Shown here one piece after another: positions 17,171 through 25,104 of a DNA stretch of 64,000 bases. Within the stretch, counting starts at the first letter, position 1, and each line of letters begins with the position of its first letter. The position numbers and the translations under genes were made by a program. The notes beneath the pieces are model-generated. The model saw only the letters and a list, made by a program, of their open reading frames with translations. It was not told where the DNA came from and made no database searches. Source of the DNA: JAVDCA01 sp035293985 (lineage in GTDB: Bacteria > Pseudomonadota > Alphaproteobacteria > Rhizobiales > Xanthobacteraceae); assembly GCA_035293985.1 (NCBI GenBank), contig DATGLS010000052.1, forward strand, positions 1 to 64,000, written 5' to 3'.

Positions 17171-17349
17171 CTCAAACTTCCCGCGACAGGCCAAAAATTC
17201 GCACGACGCCTCCGGCACTCCCGCATGTCGTTGCTCGATTTTTCTGCGTAGCACAGAACCAGAGGCGCCTCAAATTTTGCCCGCGCCGGAGCAGAGTCGG
17301 CTCGCATTTTCCGGCGCCGCAACCTGCGCAGCTCGACGCCGCAGCCGAG

Positions 17350-18471
17350 TCACACAAGGCGCGTCTGCTCCAGCCGCGCGCGGGCCAATCCGAGCCACTG
17401 TGGCGCGCTCCGGCCCAGGCGCCATAACGCCCCGGGGTGCCTCATGGCCGTGACGAGAGCCCAGAACGGATACCAGGTGACCGCGTGCATGCGCGCGCCG
17501 GCCCGCCACCGCCGCAGCAGATTGTGCCCGAGGAGCAGAATCATCGTGGCGGCGCCCTCGCCATCGAGGTCCGACAGACCGTGGCGCAGGTACAGCCGCC
17601 ACCACCCGGACAGCGAGCCGAATTCCGTTCCCCGCCCGAGCACCGCGCGAAAGAACGACAGCGCGAATTCCGGCCGCGGCATCACCCCTGCGAACATCTG
17701 CTGGGTCGGCCGATAGCGCAGCGGAAGCGCAAGGTCGGCGGCGGCGAGCGGATCGGGCCGGCCGCTCCGGCGCAGCCGCGCGGCGCCGCGAACGGCAAGT
17801 GCCGCGAGCTCCACCGCGACGAGGTGCGTCGTCGAAGCCTTGACGCCATGCATCCGGTACGACACGAGCGCGTCCGGCAGGTTGGCGATCCCGCTGACCT
17901 CGGCGATGCGCAGCCAAAGATCATAGTCCTCGGCGTGTCGCGCGCTCGTCCGGTAGCCGCCGACCGACCGCAGCACCGCGGTTCGAGCCATGACGGCCGG
18001 ATGCACGACGCAAGTTCGGTAAGGAAGGTCGCTCGCGACCGCCTCCGGCGAGTTCGGGAACGTGTCGGTGCGCAAATGACTACCGCACTCGTCGATGAGG
18101 TCGATCGCGCTGCCCAGCACCGCCACCTCGGGATGCTCCTGCAGGTAAGTCAGCTGCTTGATGAAACGATCCGGCCGCGCCACGTCGTCGGCGTCCATGC
18201 GTGCGATCAGCGGCGCGCGTGCCATGGCCAAGCCGCGATTGAGGCTCTCGATGAGGCCTGATCTGCGTTCCTCGACGACGATCACTCGCGCGTCGCGCGC
18301 GGCGGCCGCGCGCAGCCACGCGACGCTGCCGTCATGCGAGCCACCGTCGAGGGCGATCAGCTCGAAGTCGGAGAACGTCTGCGCCAGAATGCTGTCGACC
18401 GCGGGAGCAAGAAAGCGGCCCGCGTTGTAGACGGGCATCAGCACCGAAATCGCCGGCGTCGAGGTGCTCAT
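17350..18471 (-). CDS. Glycosyltransferase family 2 (paralogue of 12185-13312)
   Basis: 373 residues starting STSTPAISVLMPVYNAGRFL. GT-A marks include LDGGSHDGS, MDADDVARPDR (the DxD metal site) and AEDYDLWLRI. The C-terminal half contains SFFRAVLGR, LYLRHGLSDLDGEGAA and PFWALVTAMRHP, mirrored in the GT2 at 12185. First gene of the minus-strand operon GT2, rmlB, rmlA, SDR, GT11, GT2, although 179 nt separate it from rmlB. In the paralogue DxD is DHD, so the two may use different donors. Confidence 0.88.
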   Translation of the reverse strand: MSTSTPAISVLMPVYNAGRFLAPAVDSILAQTFSDFELIALDGGSHDGSVAWLRAAAARDARVIVVEERRSGLIESLNRGLAMARAPLIARMDADDVARPDRFIKQLTYLQEHPEVAVLGSAIDLIDECGSHLRTDTFPNSPEAVASDLPYRTCVVHPAVMARTAVLRSVGGYRTSARHAEDYDLWLRIAEVSGIANLPDALVSYRMHGVKASTTHLVAVELAALAVRGAARLRRSGRPDPLAAADLALPLRYRPTQQMFAGVMPRPEFALSFFRAVLGRGTEFGSLSGWWRLYLRHGLSDLDGEGAATMILLLGHNLLRRWRAGARMHAVTWYPFWALVTAMRHPGALWRLGRSAPQWLGLARARLEQTRLV

Positions 18472-18521
18472 TCGAGGTGCCGTCCCTCCTTGCGCCCGGT
18501 TTCCCTCGTTGCGGCCTGCTT

Positions 18522-18550
18522 TTGACATACGCTGAGCGGACCGACAATAG
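18522..18550 (+). promoter_or_regulatory. Candidate sigma-70 promoter P1 upstream of the E2 gene
   Basis: TTGACA at 18522-18527 and CAATAG at 18545-18550 with a 17-nt spacer. The flanks TTT before the -35 and CGG after the -10 match the second copy at 18747. It points toward the E2 gene about 250 nt downstream. Confidence 0.45.
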
Positions 18551-18746
18551 CGGCAGCCGCCCGCACTCCCGCGCAAATCAGCCGAAGACCGTCGCGGGGC
18601 CATTGCTGTGCCGGTGGTCGGCACCCGGTCCGTCGCGAGGAATTTCGGCTCGACGTCAAATCGGACGATTTGCGCGGTTGCCGTGCTGTTTCCCGCGTCG
18701 CCGGGGCAGGCTTTCGCCGGAACATGCGCTAGATTGCGCGCAGCTT

Positions 18747-18775
18747 TTGACATGCGATACGCAAGGCCGCAATAG
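18747..18775 (+). promoter_or_regulatory. Candidate sigma-70 promoter P2 of the E2-E1-ACP operon
   Basis: TTGACA at 18747-18752, 17-nt spacer, CAATAG at 18770-18775. The expected transcription start is near 18782, leaving a short leader with GGAG at 18793-18796, seven bases before the TTG start at 18804. Perfect -35 and the same spacing and -10 as P1. Confidence 0.55.
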
Positions 18776-18803
18776 CGTCCACGCGGTCCAATGGAGCCGA
18801 TCT

Positions 18804-19916
18804 TTGCCCGAGCCTTGGGTGTTGCGCGCGCCGCGCCTCAACGCCAATGACGACAGCGTCACCCTCACGCGCTGGCTCGCGGCCGACCGTTCGGCCGTCT
18901 CGGCGGGCGAACGCCTGGCCGAGATCGAAACCGAAAAGGCGACCACCGAGCTCGCGGCCGAGACAGGTGGTTTCTTGCGGCACGCAGTGCCGGCCGGCAC
19001 CGCGGTGCCGATCGGCGCCCCGCTCGCGTATATCGGCGCAGCGCCGGAAACCATCGCGAACGTCAGCCATGGGCCCGCGTCCCCTGTCGCATCGCCAACG
19101 ACGCCCGCGCCGATGGCGACCGCCAAGGCGCGCGCGCTCGCGGCGGCGCACAGGCTCGATCTTGCGGCAATCGTGGCAAGCGGCGCCACCATCAAGGAGC
19201 GCGACGTCGCCCACCACCTATCCGAACATCGCGCGGAGGCCCCGGGCCCGCGGCTCGTCCTCGTCGGCGACGCCTCGCCGCGCCAACGTCGCATCGCGCG
19301 CGACCTGCGCGCGGCTTGGCAAGGCGGCATTTTCACCACCCTCGCGTATCGGCTCGACCTGCGTGGACCCGAGCGGATGATCGCGGCCGAGCTCGCGCAC
19401 GGCCGCGCGGCCTCGTTGCTCGGAATCCTGCTGTGGGGGCTTGGCCGCACGTTGCCTGCGTTCTCGCAGCTCGTCTCGGTGCTCGCGCGGGAAAAGATCT
19501 ACCGCTACCGCGACGTCGACATCGCGTTCGCGGCGCGTTCGCAGACGGGCGACCTGCACGCTCCCGTCGTACGCCACGTCGACCGGCTCTCGATCGACGA
19601 GATCGGACGCGAATGCGCACGCCTCGCCAAAGGCGCCATGCGCGGGAAACTCGACGCCGGCGACGTCGGCGGCGCCAGCTTCACGGTTTCCGTCATCGCG
19701 ACGCCCCGTGTCGAGTCATTCGTCGCCCTGCCGCCGCCAGCACAAACCGCGATCCTCGCGCTCGGCGCCACGCGCCACGACACCGCAGGCGGCGAGACGA
19801 TCGCCCGTCCGTTCGCGACCGCGACCGTCACCTACGACCACGCGCTCTGCGACGGCGTCTACGTGGCGGACTTCTGCGCCGCGCTCGACCGCACGCTCAA
19901 CCCGGAGCAGGCGTGA
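18804..19916 (+). CDS. 2-oxoacid dehydrogenase E2 component (lipoyl acyltransferase)
   Basis: 370 residues from TTG with GGAG 7 nt upstream. The frame is open further upstream, but that sequence contains the promoters and looks noncoding. Domains: a lipoyl domain (about 8-78) with lysine 45 in EIETEKATTE as lipoylation site; a peripheral subunit-binding domain (about 104-138, KARALAAAHRLDLAAIVASG); and a short catalytic domain ending in HALCDG at 346-351, the HxxxDG active site. It passes an acyl group from lipoyl to an acceptor, normally CoA. At 370 residues it is shorter than the usual 400-450, mainly in the catalytic core. E1-alpha and E1-beta follow with overlaps; no E3 gene is present. 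Confidence 0.88.
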   Translation: MPEPWVLRAPRLNANDDSVTLTRWLAADRSAVSAGERLAEIETEKATTELAAETGGFLRHAVPAGTAVPIGAPLAYIGAAPETIANVSHGPASPVASPTTPAPMATAKARALAAAHRLDLAAIVASGATIKERDVAHHLSEHRAEAPGPRLVLVGDASPRQRRIARDLRAAWQGGIFTTLAYRLDLRGPERMIAAELAHGRAASLLGILLWGLGRTLPAFSQLVSVLAREKIYRYRDVDIAFAARSQTGDLHAPVVRHVDRLSIDEIGRECARLAKGAMRGKLDAGDVGGASFTVSVIATPRVESFVALPPPAQTAILALGATRHDTAGGETIARPFATATVTYDHALCDGVYVADFCAALDRTLNPEQA

Positions 19917-20836
19917 TGTCCGCACACGACGGCAGCATGCGTCTCGCGGTCACCGATCGTGCGTCGTCGCGCGCTGATCACTACCGCCTCGCCTCCGGCA
20001 TCCGCGCCTTCGAGCGCATGCTGCTCGACCAGTTCGCGACCGGCCGCATCGGCGGGACGACACACACGTGCATCGGCCAGGAGGTCACGGCAGTCGCCGT
20101 CACGGCCGCGCTCGAGCGCGAGCGCGATTGCGTGTTCAGCAATCATCGTGGCCACGGTCACTTCCTGGCCTACTGCGGTGAGATTTTCGGCCTCCTCGCC
20201 GAGATCTTCGGCCGTTCCGACGGAGTGTGCGGCGGCCGGGGCGGCAGCCAGCATCTGCATCGGCGCAATTTCTATTCCAACGGCGTTCAGGGCGGCAGCG
20301 TCGGCAATGCGGTCGGCGTCGCGCTCGCGGAGAAGCGCAAGCGCAGCGGTGCGGTGACGTGCGCCTGGCTCGGCGACGGCACGTTCGGCGAAGGCGTCGT
20401 CTACGAGGCGATGAACATCGCGTCCCTCTGGCGACTGCCGATCGTCTTCACCATCGAGGCGAACGGCATCGCGCAGACGACGCCGACCGGAATGCAGCTC
20501 GCCGGCAGCATCGCGGCCCGCTGTCGTGCCTTCGACATTCCGGTCGAGGAGGTGTCCGGGAGAGATCTTGCCGAGGCGTTGGCTGCCGCCGCTCACGCGA
20601 TCGATGCGACACGGAGCGAGACGCGTCCGCACGCGATCATCTCGCACGCGGCGCGCCTCGGACCGCACAGCAAGGGCGACGATACCCGCGATGCCGCACA
20701 GCTGGAAGTCGCCTGGGCGCACGACCCGCTGGTTATGTTGCGCGGCCAGATCGGCAGGGCCGCAGACGCCATCGATCGCGATATCGCCGTGCTGATGCAG
20801 GACGCACTGGCGCGCGCCAGCGAGGCGACCGCGTGA
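19916..20836 (+). CDS. 2-oxoacid dehydrogenase E1 component, alpha subunit
   Basis: 306 residues; its ATG overlaps the E2 stop by one base (TGATG). Thiamine-diphosphate motif: WLGDGTFGEG near 152, ending about 30 residues later at IEANG, where pyruvate dehydrogenases usually have ENN. GGRGGSQH and SNGVQGGSVG are typical of PdhA/AcoA-type subunits, with ERDCVFSNHRGHGHFLA in the active-site region. With E1-beta it should decarboxylate a 2-oxo acid and hand the acyl unit to E2. Phosphorylation-loop residues of mitochondrial enzymes are not expected here. Substrate unknown. Confidence 0.9.
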   Translation: MSAHDGSMRLAVTDRASSRADHYRLASGIRAFERMLLDQFATGRIGGTTHTCIGQEVTAVAVTAALERERDCVFSNHRGHGHFLAYCGEIFGLLAEIFGRSDGVCGGRGGSQHLHRRNFYSNGVQGGSVGNAVGVALAEKRKRSGAVTCAWLGDGTFGEGVVYEAMNIASLWRLPIVFTIEANGIAQTTPTGMQLAGSIAARCRAFDIPVEEVSGRDLAEALAAAAHAIDATRSETRPHAIISHAARLGPHSKGDDTRDAAQLEVAWAHDPLVMLRGQIGRAADAIDRDIAVLMQDALARASEATA

Positions 20837-21852
20837 GCCGTGACATGACCGTGCTCGCGAGCCTCAATTCCGGCCTGCGCGCCGCGCTCGCCGCCGACGG
20901 GCACGTCATCGTGATCGGCGAGGACGTGCTCGATCCATACGGTGGCGCCTTCAAGGTCACACGCGGCCTCGCGACGGCATTTCCCGACCGCGTCCTGACG
21001 ACCCCGATTTCAGAGGCCGGCATCGTCGCGACCGCGACCGGCCTGGCGCTGCGCGGCTTTCGCCCGGTAGTCGAGATCATGTTCGGCGATTTCCTGTTTC
21101 TCGCCGGCGACCAGATCGTCAATCACGCGGCGAAATACCGCGCCATGTTCAATGAACAGGTGCGCGTGCCGCTGGTCATCCGGGCGCCGTCGGGCGGGCG
21201 GCGCGGCTACGGCCCGACGCACAGCCAGAGCCTGGAAAAGCATTTCCTCGGCGTCCCGGGATTGTGGGTGGTCGCGCCCCATTCGCTCGGCGATCCCGGC
21301 GCGCTCCTGCGGCAGGCCATCTTCGATGTCGACGATCCCGTCCTCTTCATCGAAAACAAGATCGGCTACGGCGAGGCGCTGCTGCGCGAAGCGCCGCCTT
21401 ACGAGATCGTCACCCTGGCGGATCACGCGGCGCCCTTCCCCACGATCTGGCTCAGGCCGCCCGGGCCATGCGACGGGCTTCTCGCCTGCTACGGCGGATC
21501 GGTCCGCTTCGCGCTCGATGCCGCGGCGGTGCTGCGCGAGCGCGAGCAGCTCAATCTCGGCCTCGTCGTGGTGACCCAGCTGTCGCCGACGCCGGCATCG
21601 CATCTCGAGGCCATTCTGCGGAACGGCGCACCCGCTGCCGTCGTCGCGATCGAGGAGGCGCCCGCGGAGGCCGGCTGGGGGGCGGAGATCATTGCCTCGA
21701 TCGAGCAAATCCGCGATACACATCGGCTCGGCGCGATCGCTTATCGTCGCGTCGGCGCAAATGCCGCCGTCATCCCGAGCGCGCGCACCCTGGAGGACGC
21801 CGTCCTGCCACGCACCGAAGATATCGTGGCCGCCGTGCTCGATTGCTTCTAG
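20833..21852 (+). CDS. 2-oxoacid dehydrogenase E1 component, beta subunit
   Basis: 339 residues from GTG, with GTGA overlapping the stop of E1-alpha; an ATG four codons later is an alternative. IGEDVLDPYGGAFKVTRGL, TTPISEAGIVATATGLAL and IMFGDFLFLAGDQIVNHAAK are characteristic of the transketolase-like pyrimidine-binding domain; the C-terminal domain follows with AVVAIEEAPAEAGWGAEI. The Glu in ISEAG assists thiamine activation. Forms the E1 heterotetramer with the preceding gene product. Confidence 0.92.
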   Translation: MSRDMTVLASLNSGLRAALAADGHVIVIGEDVLDPYGGAFKVTRGLATAFPDRVLTTPISEAGIVATATGLALRGFRPVVEIMFGDFLFLAGDQIVNHAAKYRAMFNEQVRVPLVIRAPSGGRRGYGPTHSQSLEKHFLGVPGLWVVAPHSLGDPGALLRQAIFDVDDPVLFIENKIGYGEALLREAPPYEIVTLADHAAPFPTIWLRPPGPCDGLLACYGGSVRFALDAAAVLREREQLNLGLVVVTQLSPTPASHLEAILRNGAPAAVVAIEEAPAEAGWGAEIIASIEQIRDTHRLGAIAYRRVGANAAVIPSARTLEDAVLPRTEDIVAAVLDCF

Positions 21853-21861
21853 AATTCGCCC

Positions 21862-22101
21862 ATGGATGATCAGATTCGCACCATCATGGCCGAGGCGCTG
21901 CGCCTGCCGGTCGAGCGCATCGGCGAGGACGCGGCGATCGGCACGGTACCCAACTGGGACTCGACCGCCCACATGCGCATGATGATCGCCCTGGAAGACG
22001 CGTTCCACATCGATCTCGACGAGCGCCGGATGGTCGAGATGACGAGCCTCGCGAAGATCCGGACGACCGTAGAGGAGCTGCGATCGGCCAAGGCGGGCTG
22101 A
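21862..22101 (+). CDS. Acyl carrier protein
   Basis: 79 residues, acidic. NWDSTAHMRMM at 31-41 places Ser34 as the 4'-phosphopantetheine site (DS followed by hydrophobic helix), and DAFHIDLDERRMVEMTSLAKI is the usual helix III region. It starts 10 nt after E1-beta, so it belongs to the same transcript. This ACP is not next to fatty acid genes; position suggests it receives the acyl unit made by the E1/E2 module, or serves as donor for glycan acylation. That role is inferred only from context. Confidence 0.85.
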   Translation: MDDQIRTIMAEALRLPVERIGEDAAIGTVPNWDSTAHMRMMIALEDAFHIDLDERRMVEMTSLAKIRTTVEELRSAKAG

Positions 22102-22176
22102 GCAGGAGGCTTGAGGGAAATTGACGCTTTGGCCTTATATCGATGGCTGCATTGAGGACGACCGGCTGACGGCCGC

Positions 22177-23394
22177 ATGACCGCCTTTCCCGACGACATC
22201 CAGCTGCTGATCCCGTCGGCCGACGTCGCCGATCCGGAGATCACGATCCTGGTTCCGGCGCTCAACGAGGAGCTGACCATCGGCCGCTTCGTCGAGTGGT
22301 GCCGGCAGGGCATTGCGGCGAGCGGCGCGCGCGTCGAGATCCTGATCGTCGACAGCTCGACCGACCGAACGCCGCAGATCGCGCAGGCGGGCGGCGCCCG
22401 CGTGCTGCAGGTACCCAAGCGCGGGCTCGGCCGTGCCTATATCGACGCCATTCCGCACATTCGCGGCCGCTTCGTGATCATGGGCGACGCCGACTGCACC
22501 TACGACTTCCGCGAGATCAAGCCGTTCGTCGAGGCGTTCCGCGCCGGCAACGAGTTCGTCATGGGCTCGCGCTTCAAAGGCTCGATCGCCCCCGGCGCGA
22601 TGCCGGCGTTGCACCGCTATTTCGGCACGCCGGTCACCACCTTCATCCTCAACATGATCTTCGGCAGCCGCTTCTCCGATATCCATTGCGGCATGCGCGG
22701 CGTCACGCGCGACGCGCTTGCGCGCATGGACATGCGCTCGCAGGGGTGGGAATACGCCTCCGAGATGGTGCTCAAGTCGGTGCACATGGGCCTCAAGACC
22801 GCCGAGGTGCCGATCCATTTTCTCAAGGATCCGGAAGGGCGGCTGAGCCACATGAAGCGGCGCGGCTGGCTCGAGCCCTGGCGCGCCGGGTGGATGAACC
22901 TGCGCGCAATGCTGGTCCACGGCGTCGACTTCTTCCTGCTCAAGCCGGGCGCCGTCCTGCTCGCCCTCGGCCTTCTGTTTCTCATTCCGCTCTCGTTCGG
23001 CCCGCTTACCTTCGGCCCGATCAGCGTCTCGCTCAACACCATGCTGCTCGCCATGGCGGCCGCGACCCTCGGTCTTTCCATGGTCTATTTCGGCGGCATC
23101 GCGTCGATCCTGTTCGACTATTCAGACGCAGTGCGACCGCGGCTCGAGCGGCTCCTGCCCTACAATACGACCTTCGTCCTTTGCCTCCTCGTCACGGTCG
23201 GCGGGGTGCTCGCCACGGTACCGCTGATGCGGACCTTTACGGCCAACGGCTTCGTCCTGCCCACGCTCGGAATCGAGACGCATTGGGCGGTGCTCGGCCT
23301 GTGGCTGATCATCGCCGCCTTCGAGACCTTCATTTTTGCCCTGATGGTGCGCGCGCTCGGCATCGCGCTGCCGGTACGGCGCGGCGGTGGCTGA
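22177..23394 (+). CDS. Membrane GT2 of dolichol-phosphate mannosyltransferase type
   Basis: 405 residues. The N-terminal GT2 domain shows ITILVPALNEELTIGRFVEW, IVDSSTDRTPQIA and IMGDADCTYDF (DxD). After about residue 245 come four hydrophobic segments (for example LLALGLLFLIPLSFG and LGLSMVYFGGIASILF), an arrangement like DPMS/GtrB with a membrane tail. Such enzymes load a sugar onto a polyprenyl phosphate at the cytoplasmic face. First gene after ACP (75 nt gap), likely in the same operon. Confidence 0.88.
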   Translation: MTAFPDDIQLLIPSADVADPEITILVPALNEELTIGRFVEWCRQGIAASGARVEILIVDSSTDRTPQIAQAGGARVLQVPKRGLGRAYIDAIPHIRGRFVIMGDADCTYDFREIKPFVEAFRAGNEFVMGSRFKGSIAPGAMPALHRYFGTPVTTFILNMIFGSRFSDIHCGMRGVTRDALARMDMRSQGWEYASEMVLKSVHMGLKTAEVPIHFLKDPEGRLSHMKRRGWLEPWRAGWMNLRAMLVHGVDFFLLKPGAVLLALGLLFLIPLSFGPLTFGPISVSLNTMLLAMAAATLGLSMVYFGGIASILFDYSDAVRPRLERLLPYNTTFVLCLLVTVGGVLATVPLMRTFTANGFVLPTLGIETHWAVLGLWLIIAAFETFIFALMVRALGIALPVRRGGG

Positions 23395-23528
23395 CACCGG
23401 AACCGGTGATTTGTATTGACCGGGCAGACCGGCGAGAATTAAGGAATTCCCGTCAGCTTCAGGCGCGGCCACGCGGCTGCACCACCGGTGAACGACAGCG
23501 TTAGAGACAGAAACATATAGTCAGAGAC

Positions 23529-24140
23529 ATGGCGCCCGACACCATCACCACCATCGGCAAGGACGACCTGCAGAAATACTACGCGACCCTGTCCGATCTG
23601 CTGTGCCACGTCGAGGTTACCGGCAAATCCGGTGAGCCCGTCGACTATGCGGGCGCTGCGACCGCGCTGATGGGCGCCGCACGTGATACCCATGCGGCCG
23701 GCGACAAGCTGATCTTCGTCGGCAACGGCGGCAGCGCCGCGATCGCGAGCCACATGGCGACCGACTATTCGAAGAACGGCGGCATCCGCGCGCTCGCGCT
23801 CAATGATGCCAGCATGCTCACCTGCCTCGGCAACGACCTCGGCTACGAGCGCGTCTTCGCCAAGCAGGTCGAACTCTATGCGCGCAAGGGCGATCTGGTG
23901 ATCGCGATTTCCAGCTCTGGCCGCTCGGCCAACATCCTAAATGCGGTCGACGCTGCGACCGCCGCCGGCTGCACGGTCGCGACGCTGAGCGGGTTCACCC
24001 CCGACAATCCCCTGCGCCGTAAGGGCAAGTGGAACTTCTACCTGGCGTCGGATCGCTACGGCTTCGTCGAGATCGGGCACCTCACGATCTGCCACGCCGT
24101 GCTCGATTTCCTGTGCGGGCTGCCGGCGCCCAACCGATGA
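23529..24140 (+). CDS. SIS-domain sugar-phosphate isomerase, GmhA-like
   Basis: 203 residues. FVGNGGSAAIASHMATDYSK near 58-77 and IAISSSGRSANILNAV near 118 are the two sugar-phosphate loops of GmhA-type SIS isomerases; the GNGGSA loop is diagnostic. GmhA turns sedoheptulose-7-phosphate into D-glycero-D-manno-heptose-7-phosphate. It is distinct from the more typical gmhA at 47145. It is the first of four genes that together can make GDP-D-glycero-D-manno-heptose. A TTGACC at 23415 may be part of a promoter in the 134-nt spacer upstream. Confidence 0.82.
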   Translation: MAPDTITTIGKDDLQKYYATLSDLLCHVEVTGKSGEPVDYAGAATALMGAARDTHAAGDKLIFVGNGGSAAIASHMATDYSKNGGIRALALNDASMLTCLGNDLGYERVFAKQVELYARKGDLVIAISSSGRSANILNAVDAATAAGCTVATLSGFTPDNPLRRKGKWNFYLASDRYGFVEIGHLTICHAVLDFLCGLPAPNR

Positions 24141-24153
24141 TCGACGCCGAGCC

Positions 24154-25098
24154 ATGCGCGCGCTCGTGACCGGCGGCGCCGGCTTCATCGGCAGTCATCT
24201 CTGCGACCGCTTGCGTGCCCAGGGCGACGAGGTCTGGTGCGTCGACAACCTGCATCTCGGCCGCCGCCGCAATATCGCGCACCTGGAGAAGTCGAACGGC
24301 TTTCACTTTCTCGAGCAGGACGTGAACGAGCGCGGCGACCTCGGCGCGCTCTTCGCCGACGCCAAGTTCGATGCGGTCTTTCATCTCGCGGCCAATTCCG
24401 ACATCGCGGCCGGGAGCGTCGATACCGAGCTCGATTTCCGCCTCAACGAGCTGACCACCACCGCGGTGCTCGACGCCATGCGTCGGCACGGCACCCGGCG
24501 CCTCTTTTTCGCCAGCACCTCGGCGATCTTCGGCGAAGCACAAGCGGCGCTCAACGAGGACTTCGGCCCTCTCGTGCCCATCTCGTTCTACGGCGCGAGC
24601 AAGCTCGCCGCCGAGGCCTACGTCTCGACCTATGCGCACCGCTTCGACCTGCGTGCCGTGGTGCTGCGTTTCCCCAACGTCGTCGGCGAACGCGCGACCC
24701 ACGGGGTGATCTACGATTTCCTGCGCAAGCTGGAAAAGAACCCGTGCGAGCTCGAGGTGCTGGGCGACGGCAACCAGACCAAGCCCTACCTCTACGTCGC
24801 CGATCTGGTCGACGCCATTCTGCTGGCGTGGGAGAAATCTTCCGGCCCGCTGTCGGTCTATCACGCGGCCGGCATCGGCGAGACCTCGGTGCGCGAGATC
24901 GCCGAGATCGTTCGCGCGGCCGCCGGCTCGTCCGAGACCAAAATCCGCTACACCGGCGGGGATCGCGGCTGGCCCGGCGACGTGCCCAAGTTCCGCTACG
25001 ACATTTCCCGCCTGCAGGCGCTCGGCTGGCAACCGAAACGACATTCGACCGATGCGGTGCGCCACGCAGTGGCGCGCATCCAGACCAACGGGTTCTGA
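24154..25098 (+). CDS. NAD-dependent epimerase/dehydratase (extended SDR)
   Basis: 314 residues starting RALVTGGAGFIGSHLCDRL. VFHLAANSDI near 77 and YGASKLAAEAY (YxxxK, near 148) mark the extended SDR family related to GalE. Lies 13 nt after the isomerase and 6 nt before the fusion enzyme, so it probably acts on the heptose made by those genes, for example epimerising or dehydrating the nucleotide-activated heptose. Activity is inferred from context. Confidence 0.85.
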   Translation: MRALVTGGAGFIGSHLCDRLRAQGDEVWCVDNLHLGRRRNIAHLEKSNGFHFLEQDVNERGDLGALFADAKFDAVFHLAANSDIAAGSVDTELDFRLNELTTTAVLDAMRRHGTRRLFFASTSAIFGEAQAALNEDFGPLVPISFYGASKLAAEAYVSTYAHRFDLRAVVLRFPNVVGERATHGVIYDFLRKLEKNPCELEVLGDGNQTKPYLYVADLVDAILLAWEKSSGPLSVYHAAGIGETSVREIAEIVRAAAGSSETKIRYTGGDRGWPGDVPKFRYDISRLQALGWQPKRHSTDAVRHAVARIQTNGF

Positions 25099-25104
25099 GC
25101 CACC

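Noticed and set aside
18477..18803. N-terminal extension of the E2 protein from an ATG at 18477
   Set aside because: The extension is Arg/Pro-rich, contains both promoter candidates, and the TTG at 18804 has GGAG at correct distance and begins at the lipoyl domain.
18804..22101. Assigning the E1/E2 genes as the housekeeping pyruvate dehydrogenase
   Set aside because: No E3 gene, E2 is short, an ACP follows and the context is glycan synthesis; the main pdh operon is expected elsewhere.
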